Below the pieces are notes generated by a model that did no database searches, was not told where the DNA came from, and worked only from the letters and a program-made list of their open reading frames with translations. Position numbers and translations under genes: made by a program. Below, piece after piece: positions 16,150-24,135 of a stretch of DNA of 64,000 nucleotides. The stretch's first letter is position 1; every line of letters starts with the position of its first letter. Source of the DNA: RFXV01 sp038150465 (GTDB taxonomy: Bacteria; Bacteroidota; Bacteroidia; Flavobacteriales; Schleiferiaceae); contig JAYOTP010000004.1 of NCBI GenBank assembly GCA_038150465.1, positions 1 through 64,000 on the forward strand, given 5' to 3'.

Positions 16150-16965
16150 ATGAAGGATTGGAAAGAACTGAGCGTCCAGATCGCAGATATCGCCCGCTCA
16201 ACGGGTCGGTGGATCGCGGAAGAACAAAGAGGCTTCAAGAGCGAGCGCGTTGAGATCAAAGACCACAACAGCCTTGTCAGTTATGTAGACAAGAGGGCAG
16301 AGGAGCAATTGGTGGAAGGCCTCAGTCAGCTGCTTCCAGAGGCGGGATTCATCACCGAGGAAGCCACTGTGACCAATGAGCGCAAGAAACTCTCCTGGGT
16401 TATCGATCCATTGGACGGAACGACGAATTTCATTCACGGCATTCCGCTCTATGCCGTGAGCATTGGTCTGTTGCAGGAGGATGAATTGGTCTGTGGTGTG
16501 GTATATGAGTGTGGACGGGACGAGTTGTTCCATGCGGCTCTGGGGTCAGGGGCCTTCTGCAATGGAACACCCATATGTGTGAGTGCAGCGCATGAGTTGT
16601 CCCAGAGTGTCTTGGCAACGGGATTTCCCTATCACGACTTCAGCAGGGTCGAGCGCTTCAACAAGCTGCTGGCCGATCTCTACCGATCCACGCGGGGGCT
16701 CAGGCGTTTTGGATCGGCAGCGACCGATCTTGCTTGGGTGGCCTGCGGCCGCTTTGATGGTTTTTTTGAATACGGGCTGAACGCTTGGGATGTGGCAGGC
16801 GGTGCACTGCTTGTCAAGGAAGCGGGCGGACGATTATCCGATTTTCATGGGTCGAATGATTTTCTTTTTGGCAAGAGCATCATCTCTTCAAATTCGCATA
16901 TCTTCGAAGCATTCCAGCAGATGGTCGAAAGACGCATGGAATTTGATGAAATGGACCGTAAGTAA
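16150..16965 (+). CDS. Inositol monophosphatase family protein
   Basis: This 271-residue enzyme belongs to the Mg-dependent, Li-sensitive phosphatases (inositol monophosphatase/SuhB, CysQ-like). It has the metal-binding residue E70 in ITEE, the signature WVIDPLDGTTNF at 83-94 with D86 and D89, and the later WDVAGGALLVKEAGG motif that contributes the third metal-binding Asp. The physiological substrate may be an inositol or nucleotide monophosphate, and cannot be fixed from sequence. It is followed after 15 bases by a single-domain response regulator in the same direction, so the two are probably cotranscribed. Naming it suhB would be reasonable but not certain. Confidence 0.88.
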   Translation: MKDWKELSVQIADIARSTGRWIAEEQRGFKSERVEIKDHNSLVSYVDKRAEEQLVEGLSQLLPEAGFITEEATVTNERKKLSWVIDPLDGTTNFIHGIPLYAVSIGLLQEDELVCGVVYECGRDELFHAALGSGAFCNGTPICVSAAHELSQSVLATGFPYHDFSRVERFNKLLADLYRSTRGLRRFGSAATDLAWVACGRFDGFFEYGLNAWDVAGGALLVKEAGGRLSDFHGSNDFLFGKSIISSNSHIFEAFQQMVERRMEFDEMDRK

Positions 16966-16980
16966 AAGGACCAGGAACGG

Positions 16981-17346
16981 ATGAATATTCTTTACGTCGA
17001 GGACAATTACATCAACAGATTGGTGGTTCAGAAGGTTTTGCAGCCTATGGGCGACGTTAAAATGGCGCGAACCGGTCCGGAGGCGATCGAAATGGCCTCC
17101 CTTCATTCCTTTGACATCATTCTGATCGACATCAATCTCAATGATCCGGAGATGGATGGGATCGATGTGATGGAGATCGTAAAGAAGAACCCTCTTCAAA
17201 AAGACAGTTCCTATGTGGCCCTGACCGCCTACACTGGAGAAGACTGGAAAGTGAAGTGTATGGAAGCGGGATTTGATTCTTTCTACTCCAAGCCCATCAT
17301 CCCCGACGAGTTGGTCAAGTTGATCAACGGTCTGGCCAACAAATAG
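16981..17346 (+). CDS. Single-domain response regulator (receiver domain only)
   Basis: This 121-residue protein consists only of a CheY-like receiver domain with all key residues: E7/D8 acidic pair, phospho-acceptor D50 (in IILIDIN), T82 in ALTAYT and K104 in FYSKP. There is no output domain, so it must act by protein contact or as a phosphorelay intermediate. The sequence resembles receivers linked to hybrid histidine kinases, but no kinase is nearby. It is probably cotranscribed with the phosphatase gene upstream. A 6-bp hairpin without a T-run lies in the 46 bases between it and the convergent yidD. Confidence 0.9.
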   Translation: MNILYVEDNYINRLVVQKVLQPMGDVKMARTGPEAIEMASLHSFDIILIDINLNDPEMDGIDVMEIVKKNPLQKDSSYVALTAYTGEDWKVKCMEAGFDSFYSKPIIPDELVKLINGLANK

Positions 17347-17392
17347 CCACTTTTTCTTTTTTGATCTTTAAATGTCCAGCCTGAAGGCTGGG

Positions 17393-17641
17393 CTATGCGT
17401 TATCGTCCTTCTTGGGAACCGGGTCGTGCCCGTGAGGCCCCCACGGATGGCACTTAGCGATCCTTTTTAGGCCGAGTAACCCTCCTTTGAACACGCCCCA
17501 CTGATCAATGGCCGAGAGCATGTATTCCGAGCAGCTGGGGGTGAATCTGCAGGAATTGGGAAGCAGAGGCGAGATCAGCCGTCTGTAGAACAGGATCGGG
17601 ATCTTGATCAGCCATGCCAGCCAAATACCAAGCACATTCAT
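17393..17641 (-). CDS. yidD: Membrane protein insertion efficiency factor
   Basis: YidD is a small peripheral inner-membrane protein that helps YidC insert membrane proteins. The 82-residue product has an N-terminal amphipathic/hydrophobic helix, the family core YRRLISPLLPNSCRFTPSCS with its paired cysteines, and the KRIAKCHPWGPHGHDPVP ending typical of the family. It is the third gene of the folE-cysS-yidD operon and overlaps the cysS stop by 4 bases (ATGA). A cysS-folE-yidD grouping is familiar in Flavobacteriia. Confidence 0.95.
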   Translation of the reverse strand: MNVLGIWLAWLIKIPILFYRRLISPLLPNSCRFTPSCSEYMLSAIDQWGVFKGGLLGLKRIAKCHPWGPHGHDPVPKKDDNA

Positions 17642-19125
17642 TGCTTCATGGTCCAGGAACTTCCTTCTGCTCCATCGTGCAATTCGATGCCAATGGCCTG
17701 AAGTCGATCTCGTATGGCGTCACTCAGGCTCCAGTTCTTTTCCATTCGGGCCCCTCTTCTCAGTTCGAGGAGAACGTCCATCACCTGTTCCAGTCGATCT
17801 TCACCCTCATCGAATGAATTGGGCCTTTGAATGCCCATGATATCGACCACGAACCACTGGAAAGCCTGTTGGATGCGATCGATCTGCTCCTGGCTCATGG
17901 ACTGCTTTCCTTCGGCAGCGCGATTGATCCATGGAACCGCTTCGAAGAGCACGGAGATCAGGATCGGGGTGTTGATGTCATCGTCCAATGCATCATAGGC
18001 TCTCTCCATCCATCCATCAAGATCCACCTCCTTGTTCGATCCAGAAGCCGCCAACCGATCCAGCCGCTCCCAGGCCTGCATAAGCCGCAGATAGCCTTTT
18101 TCCGATGCCGAAAGCGCATCGTCGCTCAGATCGAGAACACTTCTGTAATGGGCCTGCATCATGAAGAAGCGAACGGCAGCTGGTGCATAGCCCTTGCTCA
18201 AATGCGGACTGTCTCCCGAAAAAAGCTCATTGGGCAGGATGGTGTTTCCGGTGCTCTTGCTCATTCTCTTTCCGTTGAGGGTGAGCATATTTCCATGCAT
18301 CCAGTAGCGAACAGGACGATCTGTACCAACAGCCTTGCACTGGGCGATCTCGCACTCATGGTGGGGGAATTTGAGGTCCATTCCACCGCCATGTATGTCG
18401 AATTCGTCGCCGAGGTATTTCGTGCTCATCACCGAGCACTCCAGGTGCCAGCCAGGGAACCCAACGCCCCAAGGTGAAGACCAGCGCATCAGGTGGCCGT
18501 CCGCGGCCTTTTTCCAAAGTGCGAAATCCAGTGGATTCCTCTTTTCGCTCTGGCCTTCCAATGCGCGTGTATTGTGTAGCAGCTCGTCTGTTTTTCGGCC
18601 GCTGAGTTCTCCATAGGATCCGCCCTTTTGCCCGTAGGCATCCACATCGAAATAGACGGAGCCGTTCACTTCATAAGCCAGTCCGTTCTGCATGATCTTC
18701 TGGATCATCTCGATCTGTTCCATGATGTGCCCTGTAGCCGTCGGCTCGATGGATGGTGGCAGCGCATTGAAAATGGACATGACCTCCCGGAAACCCACCG
18801 TGTAGCGTTGCACCACTTCCATGGGCTCGATCGCTTCGAGTCGTGCCTTCTTCGCGATCTTGTCTTCGCCCTCGTCCGCGTCACCCACCAGGTGGCCAGC
18901 ATCTGTGATGTTCCGAACGTAGCGCACCTTGTAGCCCAGGTGCATGAGGTAGCGGTAGATCACATCGAAACTGGTGAATGTGCGCACATTGCCCAGATGC
19001 ACATCGCTGTAAACGGTCGGTCCGCAGACATAGAGTCCAACGTGGCCCTTGCTCAGAGGAACAAAAGCTTCTTTCTGCCCGCTGTGGCTGTTGTATACAT
19101 GCAATCGATGTTCCCGTGCAGCCAT
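17638..19125 (-). CDS. cysS: Cysteine-tRNA ligase
   Basis: This class I aminoacyl-tRNA synthetase of 495 residues charges tRNA-Cys in the cytoplasm. It has the zinc-binding and HIGH region CGPTVYSDVHLGN near residue 34, further zinc ligands in GWHLECSVMS and HHECEIAQ, the KMSKS loop as RMSKSTGN, and the usual C-terminal helical DALR-type anticodon region. The length is slightly above the common 460-480. Its start overlaps the folE stop by one base (TGATG at 19123-19127), and its stop overlaps the yidD start, so all three are translationally coupled. Confidence 0.97.
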   Translation of the reverse strand: MAAREHRLHVYNSHSGQKEAFVPLSKGHVGLYVCGPTVYSDVHLGNVRTFTSFDVIYRYLMHLGYKVRYVRNITDAGHLVGDADEGEDKIAKKARLEAIEPMEVVQRYTVGFREVMSIFNALPPSIEPTATGHIMEQIEMIQKIMQNGLAYEVNGSVYFDVDAYGQKGGSYGELSGRKTDELLHNTRALEGQSEKRNPLDFALWKKAADGHLMRWSSPWGVGFPGWHLECSVMSTKYLGDEFDIHGGGMDLKFPHHECEIAQCKAVGTDRPVRYWMHGNMLTLNGKRMSKSTGNTILPNELFSGDSPHLSKGYAPAAVRFFMMQAHYRSVLDLSDDALSASEKGYLRLMQAWERLDRLAASGSNKEVDLDGWMERAYDALDDDINTPILISVLFEAVPWINRAAEGKQSMSQEQIDRIQQAFQWFVVDIMGIQRPNSFDEGEDRLEQVMDVLLELRRGARMEKNWSLSDAIRDRLQAIGIELHDGAEGSSWTMKQ

Positions 19126-19808
19126 CAGAGCGAGTTGAAATCTGTTTCGAGTTGGATGAATTGAAGGAATTCCCTTTTCACAGACTCTTCCTGGAAGACG
19201 CCGCCGTATTCGGCCGTTACCGTGCTCGAATCAATGTCTCGTATGCCCCGCGAATTCACGCAGAGGTGCTTGGCATCGACCACGCAGGCCACATCTTCGG
19301 TGCCCAGCGCCTTTTGCATGGCGTTCACGATCTGACGGGTCATCCGCTCCTGAACCTGTGGCCGCTTGGCGAAGTGATCCACCAGGCGATTCATCTTACT
19401 CAGCCCAATGACCTGGCCCTTGCTTATGTAGGCCAGATGTGCCCGACCCACAATGGGCAAAAAGTGGTGCTCACAGGTCGAGTAGACCACAATGTTCTTT
19501 TCCACCAGCATCTCGCCGTAGCGGTACTTGTTTTCGAAGGTGGACATTTTGGGCATCTTGTCTGCCTTCAGTCCGGCAAAGAGTTCGTCGACCATCATCT
19601 CTGCAACCCGCTTTGGTGTGCCTTGAAGGCTGTCGTCAGACAGGTCCAGGCCCAATGTATCCATGATGCCTGTAAAGTGCTCCCGGATCCTCTTCTTTTT
19701 TTCCTCGTCGCTGAGCGCAAACGCATCTGCGCGCAAGGGCGTGTCTGGCGAGGACGAGTGATGATCGCTGTCGTGGAGAGAATCTTCCCTTTGATCGATT
19801 GAACCCAT
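19125..19808 (-). CDS. folE: GTP cyclohydrolase I
   Basis: FolE converts GTP to 7,8-dihydroneopterin triphosphate, the first step for folate and, through QueD/QueE, for queuosine. The 227-residue protein has the zinc-site motifs TCEHHFLPIVG and DAKHLCVNSRG, and the GTP-binding region QVIGLSKMNRLVDHFAKRPQ. ATG at 19808 is chosen because the family-like sequence begins soon after it (KKKRIREHFTGIMDTLGL). About 30 residues rich in Ser, Asp and His precede the enzyme core. It heads the minus-strand operon; a -7 box (TATATTTG) lies 36 bases upstream. Confidence 0.95.
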   Translation of the reverse strand: MGSIDQREDSLHDSDHHSSSPDTPLRADAFALSDEEKKKRIREHFTGIMDTLGLDLSDDSLQGTPKRVAEMMVDELFAGLKADKMPKMSTFENKYRYGEMLVEKNIVVYSTCEHHFLPIVGRAHLAYISKGQVIGLSKMNRLVDHFAKRPQVQERMTRQIVNAMQKALGTEDVACVVDAKHLCVNSRGIRDIDSSTVTAEYGGVFQEESVKREFLQFIQLETDFNSL

Positions 19809-19844
19809 TGGAGACCTGCTTCTAAAGTCGTGGCTAATGCCGTG

Positions 19845-19852
19845 CAAATATA
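19845..19852 (-). promoter_or_regulatory. -7 box of the folE-cysS-yidD operon
   Basis: The minus strand reads TATATTTG, an exact TAnnTTTG match, 36 bases before the folE ATG. No TTG is found at a 17-19 base distance. Confidence 0.5.
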
Positions 19853-19970
19853 CCCAAGCACGGTGCGATCCCGAGCCCTCCTTTTCTTCCTTCGGATCCA
19901 GGCAGATCCGGCATCCGGATATCCGTTTCGTGCAGCAAAAATATTCGCATGACTTCGGTATATTCCCATT

Positions 19971-22082
19971 ATGCTCCTGTCGGCCACATTCGAATTGCCA
20001 TTGCACCATCCGGTGCCCATCTTCGGATTGGTCCTGCTCATCCTCTTGTTGGCACCTATGGCCTTTAGCAAGTTGAAGATCCCGGGGATCATAGGTTTGA
20101 TCATCAGTGGTTTGCTGATCGGACCACACGGCTTCAACATCCTGGAACGCGGAGAGAGTGTGGAACTCTTCTCCACCATCGGTATTCTGTACATCATGTT
20201 TCTGGCCGGTCTTGAGCTGGAGATGAACGAGTTTCTAAAGAACAGGGTCCGCTCTCTGGTCTTTGGTGGTTTGAGTTTTTTGATCCCTTTTGGATCGGGC
20301 ATTCTCATTGGCCACGGCTTACTGGGTTTTTCTCTTGAAGCAGGATTCATCACGGGCTTGATGCTCGCTTCCCATACCCTGGTGGCCTATCCCATTGCCT
20401 CTCGATTGGGCATACAGAAGAACAGGGTGGTCATGATCACTGTGGGGGGAACCATTCTGGCCGACTCGCTGGTCCTTGTCTTTCTCGCCGTGGTGGAGGG
20501 ATTTCTTTCGGGAGAGATGTCCGCAATTTTTTGGCTGCGACTGATCGGTTCCATTGCAGGTTTCATTGCCTTTGTCTTCCTGACCTATCCGCACATTGGT
20601 CGGTGGTTCTTCAAAAATGTGGAGAACGATCAGAATACCCAGTTCGTCTTTGTCCTGACCATGGTCTTTCTCGCTGCCTTTCTGGCTGAAGTGGCGGGAA
20701 TGGAGGCGATCATAGGCGCCTTTATGAGCGGTTTGGCGCTGAACCGGCTGATCCCGGCCCAATCGGCCTTGATGAGCCGACTGGAATTCGTCGGCAACTC
20801 CATTTTCATTCCCTTTTTCCTGATCTCAGTTGGGATGATGGTAGACCTGCGCATCTTTACTGAGAACTGGACACTCGTCCTGATAGTGGGCATTTTGACC
20901 CTTGCGGCCGTGGCCACCAAATGGCTGGCGGCATGGATCACTCAGCTTTCGTTCCATTTCAATTCGGTGCAGCGCAATGTGATGTTCGGACTTTCCACGG
21001 CACGTGCCGCTGCGACCATTGCCGTGGTACTCGTGGGTTTTGAGGCAGGAGCGGTAGATGCAGAATTGGTCAATGCAACGGTTGCGGTCATCTTGCTTAC
21101 CAGCCTGGTGGGCTCTGTTGTCACGGAGAATGCCGGCCGGAAACTCGCGGCCATGGAAAAGAGATACGAGCCCGAGCACCCCTTGGATGAGGACCGTATT
21201 CTGATTCCTGTAGCCAATCCAGCCACCGCAGAATACCTTTTGGATTTTGCCGTCGCCATCCGGCAACCCGGCAGCAGTTATCCGATCATGGCGCTGAGCG
21301 TGGTGAAAGACGACGATACAGCCCGAAAAGAATCCCGTTCCCAGCGTCATTTGCTCGATGAGGCCATGACCCATCTTCGCGCCATGGATGTGCCTGCCCA
21401 GGCGCTGACACGCATCGACATGAATGTTTCCAGCGGCATCGTCCGTGCCATGAAGGAACGAGCGGCCAATGAGCTCATCATCGGTTGGAACGAGCGAATG
21501 AGCACCCGTGATTTCTTCTTTGGATCCACCTTGCATCAGGTGCTCCATCAGTCGTTCCAGATGGTGTACGTACTTCGTCAGATCCAACCGCTGAACACCA
21601 ATGAGGACCTGTTCATCATCATGAATGAGAATGCACGCTTCGAATACGGTTTTGTCTTATGGGTGGATAAGATGGCGGCGATCGCAAGGCACCTGACGGC
21701 CACACTGCATTTCATAGGCGATCGTGAAGGCTTGGAAGCTGTGGGCAACCGTTTGGAGGCCGTTCGGAATCCAGCCCCCGTCCACTTCTATGGATCCACT
21801 CTCGACAAAGCCACTGAGACGGTGCACCGGCATGCGGATACCAATGACCTGATCATCCTGATCTCCGCCCGGGAAGGCACCTTGTCCTATGACGACGCCC
21901 TGGATGCCTATCCCAAAAAACTGCAGCAGGAATTCCCCGATAACAACCTGTTGACCATTTTCCCGCAACAACAGCACGATCAATCTCGGTCGGACCATGG
22001 TTATCCAATAACTTCGCCTCCGCATTTCCCGAAGGTCAACGGACTGAACAAGATATGGGAGCGAATTACAAAAAACACCTGA
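19971..22082 (+). CDS. CPA2-type cation:proton antiporter with C-terminal universal-stress-like domains
   Basis: This 703-residue protein has about twelve membrane segments (residues 15-390) of the Na+/H+ exchanger (KefB/NapA, CPA2) fold, including GIIGLIISGLLIGPHG, the unwound-helix region MLASHTLVAYPIA and GAFMSGLALNRLIP. Residues after about 400 are soluble and contain two tandem alpha/beta segments resembling universal stress protein domains (DEDRILIPVANPATAEYLLD; later NDLIILISAREGTLSYDD), likely nucleotide-responsive. It should exchange Na+ or K+ for protons at the inner membrane; ion specificity cannot be told. It is divergent from folE, with 162 bases between starts. The next gene, miaE, begins 3 bases after its stop. 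Confidence 0.88.
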   Translation: MLLSATFELPLHHPVPIFGLVLLILLLAPMAFSKLKIPGIIGLIISGLLIGPHGFNILERGESVELFSTIGILYIMFLAGLELEMNEFLKNRVRSLVFGGLSFLIPFGSGILIGHGLLGFSLEAGFITGLMLASHTLVAYPIASRLGIQKNRVVMITVGGTILADSLVLVFLAVVEGFLSGEMSAIFWLRLIGSIAGFIAFVFLTYPHIGRWFFKNVENDQNTQFVFVLTMVFLAAFLAEVAGMEAIIGAFMSGLALNRLIPAQSALMSRLEFVGNSIFIPFFLISVGMMVDLRIFTENWTLVLIVGILTLAAVATKWLAAWITQLSFHFNSVQRNVMFGLSTARAAATIAVVLVGFEAGAVDAELVNATVAVILLTSLVGSVVTENAGRKLAAMEKRYEPEHPLDEDRILIPVANPATAEYLLDFAVAIRQPGSSYPIMALSVVKDDDTARKESRSQRHLLDEAMTHLRAMDVPAQALTRIDMNVSSGIVRAMKERAANELIIGWNERMSTRDFFFGSTLHQVLHQSFQMVYVLRQIQPLNTNEDLFIIMNENARFEYGFVLWVDKMAAIARHLTATLHFIGDREGLEAVGNRLEAVRNPAPVHFYGSTLDKATETVHRHADTNDLIILISAREGTLSYDDALDAYPKKLQQEFPDNNLLTIFPQQQHDQSRSDHGYPITSPPHFPKVNGLNKIWERITKNT

Positions 22083-22085
22083 TGC

Positions 22086-22667
22086 ATGCTGGGATTGAAG
22101 TTGCCCACAGACCCCCGTTGGGCGCACATCGCTGAAGAAAATCTGGAAGAGATCCTGAGCGATCATGCGTATTGTGAGCAGAAGGCTGCATCTACTGCCA
22201 TTTCGTTGATGATCACTTATCCGGAGCATTCGGAACTGGTCACGGAAATGGCTGCACTCGCACGTGAGGAGATGAGCCATTTTGAAATGGTCCATCAGAG
22301 GATACTGGATCGCGGCTTCGTTCTGGGAAGAGAGCGCAAGGACGAATACGTTGGCCGCATCAGCCGTTTCTTCAAGAAGACCTCAGACCGGGATGTGAGA
22401 CTGATCCACAGACTCCTGACCGCGGCCCTCATCGAGGCCCGGAGTTGCGAGCGATTCAAAGTGTTGAGCGAACATTTGGAAGACGAAGATCTCGCCTCCT
22501 TCTACAGCCGGTTGATGGCGAGCGAGGCCGGTCATTACACCCTTTTTCTGCGGCTGGCCCGCAGCTATGGCGACCGAACAGAGGTCGATCGTCTTTGGTC
22601 AGAACTGTTGGCCTACGAAGGCGAGGTCATCAAAGAATTTGGAACTCAAGAACACATCCATGGATGA
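22086..22667 (+). CDS. miaE: tRNA 2-methylthio-N6-isopentenyladenosine-37 hydroxylase
   Basis: MiaE is a diiron monooxygenase that hydroxylates the isopentenyl group of ms2i6A at position 37 of tRNAs reading UNN codons. The 193-residue helical, ferritin-like protein has the expected iron ligands: E31, the ExxH pairs E62-H65 (EEMSHFE) and E147-H150 (SEAGHY), and E117 in IEARSCERF. The start is ATG at 22086, 3 bases after the antiporter stop, and its stop lies 8 bases inside gcvT. The enzyme needs MiaA and MiaB for its substrate; neither is in the window. Confidence 0.93.
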   Translation: MLGLKLPTDPRWAHIAEENLEEILSDHAYCEQKAASTAISLMITYPEHSELVTEMAALAREEMSHFEMVHQRILDRGFVLGRERKDEYVGRISRFFKKTSDRDVRLIHRLLTAALIEARSCERFKVLSEHLEDEDLASFYSRLMASEAGHYTLFLRLARSYGDRTEVDRLWSELLAYEGEVIKEFGTQEHIHG

Positions 22668-23742
22668 ACAACGCCTGAAGAAAACAGCTTTGCACACAGA
22701 GCACCTGGCCGAAGGGGCCAAGATGGTTCCTTTTGCAGGATACGATATGCCCGTTCAGTATGAAGGGCTCAAGGCCGAGCATTTCGCTGTTCGTGAAAAG
22801 GCCGGGATCTTTGACGTTTCCCACATGGGCGAATTCATCGTCAAAGGATCGGGTGCGCGCGCCTTTCTTCAGTGGGTCACTTCCAATGATGTCGATCGAC
22901 TCGTACCGGGTAAAGTGCAGTATTCCTGTCTTCCCAACGAGATGGGCGGTATCGTGGACGATCTGCTGGTCTACTGCCTCAGCGATCAGGAATTCTTGCT
23001 GGTGGTCAATGCGTCGAACATCCAAAAAGATTGGGATTGGCTGCATCGGTGGACGGCCCCCTACGATGTGGAATTGGAAGACCAAAGCGACGAATGGAGT
23101 CTGCTGGCGGTACAGGGCCCAAAAGTCGCCGAGATGCTGCAGCCGTTGACGGAGATCCCCCTGGCGGAAATGCCTTATTACAGTTTTTCAAAAGGGAACA
23201 TGGGCGGAGTATCGGACATTTTGATCTCAGCAACTGGCTACACGGGAGCGGGTGGCTTCGAGCTGTATGTCAAGAATCAGCAGGCCGCGGGTCTTTGGAA
23301 GAAGATACGTGCGCTCGGTGCAGTGCCAGCCGGTCTGGGCGCTCGGGACACCCTGCGGTTAGAAAAGGCTTTTTGCCTTTATGGAAACGACCTCAGCGAC
23401 ACCACTTCTCCACTGGAAGCTGGGCTGGGCTGGATCACCAAATTCAAGAAGGACTTTATTCAGAAAGAGCAGCTGCTTGAACAAAAAGAAGGCGGCCTGA
23501 AGAGAAAGCTCATCGGATTCGAAATGGTTGAGCGTGGCATCCCCAGAAAAGGATACACTGTACTCAGCGCCCAGGGCGAAGAAATAGGGGAGGTGAGCAG
23601 CGGAACGCATTCACCAAGTCTGGACCGGGCCATCGGACTGGCATATATAGCCACTGCCCACAGCCTCGAGGGCACAGAACTACAGCTGCAGATCAGAAAT
23701 AAAAAGGTCAAGGCGAAAGTGGTGCGCACACCATTCCTGTGA
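22660..23742 (+). CDS. gcvT: Aminomethyltransferase, glycine cleavage T protein
   Basis: GcvT transfers the methylene group from the H-protein-bound aminomethyl lipoate to tetrahydrofolate, releasing ammonia. The 360-residue protein has the folate-binding N-terminal hallmarks VPFAGYDMPVQYEG and GIFDVSHMGE, then ATGYTGAGGFELYV, and the C-terminal FEMVERGIPRKGYTV and GEVSSGTHSPSLDRAIGLAY. ATG at 22660 is chosen because it begins the family-like sequence; it overlaps the miaE stop by 8 bases. An in-frame extension upstream would read through miaE and is rejected. No glycine riboswitch is possible at this position, so control must come from the upstream promoter. Confidence 0.95.
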   Translation: MDEQRLKKTALHTEHLAEGAKMVPFAGYDMPVQYEGLKAEHFAVREKAGIFDVSHMGEFIVKGSGARAFLQWVTSNDVDRLVPGKVQYSCLPNEMGGIVDDLLVYCLSDQEFLLVVNASNIQKDWDWLHRWTAPYDVELEDQSDEWSLLAVQGPKVAEMLQPLTEIPLAEMPYYSFSKGNMGGVSDILISATGYTGAGGFELYVKNQQAAGLWKKIRALGAVPAGLGARDTLRLEKAFCLYGNDLSDTTSPLEAGLGWITKFKKDFIQKEQLLEQKEGGLKRKLIGFEMVERGIPRKGYTVLSAQGEEIGEVSSGTHSPSLDRAIGLAYIATAHSLEGTELQLQIRNKKVKAKVVRTPFL

Positions 23743-23771
23743 GCGGCTTGTTCCGCCCTCAACCTGATCGT

Positions 23772-23796
23772 CAAAAAATGCTCTGAGAACCCAGAG
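23772..23796 (-). terminator. Weak terminator after the cold-shock gene
   Basis: On the minus strand a 5-bp stem CTCTG/CAGAG is followed after GCA by six T. It lies 16 bases beyond the cold-shock gene stop. The stem is short, so the call is tentative. Confidence 0.4.
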
Positions 23797-23811
23797 AGAA
23801 GAAGAGGTGGA

Positions 23812-24009
23812 TTATCCCTCTGCCTTCTTCACATTGACTGCGTTCGGACCTTTCTTTCCTTCTTTGACCTCGAACTCTACGCGGTCATCCTCACGGATGC
23901 TGTCGATAAGGCCTGTTGCGTGAACGAAGAGATCGGTCTTGGACTCGTCGTCGATAATAAAACCAAAGCCTTTGGTTTCATTATAGAACTTAACCGTTCC
24001 TGTTTTCAT
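23812..24009 (-). CDS. Cold-shock domain protein
   Basis: This 65-residue protein is a single OB-fold cold-shock domain that binds single-stranded RNA or DNA. The RNP1 motif KGFGFI (residues 13-18) and RNP2 motif DLFVHA (26-31) are intact, as are the usual N-terminal GTVKFYNETKGFG and the basic tail. It probably acts as an RNA chaperone. It is monocistronic, with its own promoter box at 24032-24039 and a weak terminator behind it. The leader is only about 20 bases, much shorter than the long leader of E. coli cspA. Confidence 0.95.
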   Translation of the reverse strand: MKTGTVKFYNETKGFGFIIDDESKTDLFVHATGLIDSIREDDRVEFEVKEGKKGPNAVNVKKAEG

Positions 24010-24031
24010 TGGGTATTGGATAATTTGCGGT

Positions 24032-24039
24032 CAAAAGTA
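24032..24039 (-). promoter_or_regulatory. -7 box of the cold-shock gene
   Basis: The minus strand reads TACTTTTG, fitting TAnnTTTG, 22 bases before the ATG. No convincing -33 TTG is present. Confidence 0.5.
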
Positions 24040-24135
24040 CTCTTCAGCACCCTTACGGACGCTTTCCTTTTGAAATTATTTAATGTGAGGTGTTAAAGCT
24101 TTGTTTGTCAAGGCTATAACTGTCCTTTCAGTGCC

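Noticed and set aside
17376..17391. Hairpin CCAGCC-TGAA-GGCTGG between the receiver-domain gene and yidD
   Set aside because: The 6-bp stem could end either transcript, but no T-run follows on either strand, so it is not called as a terminator.
19125..20129. Longer version of FolE starting near 20129
   Set aside because: The extra residues upstream of 19808 are low-complexity, unlike GTP cyclohydrolases, and would overlap the divergent antiporter gene and the -7 box.
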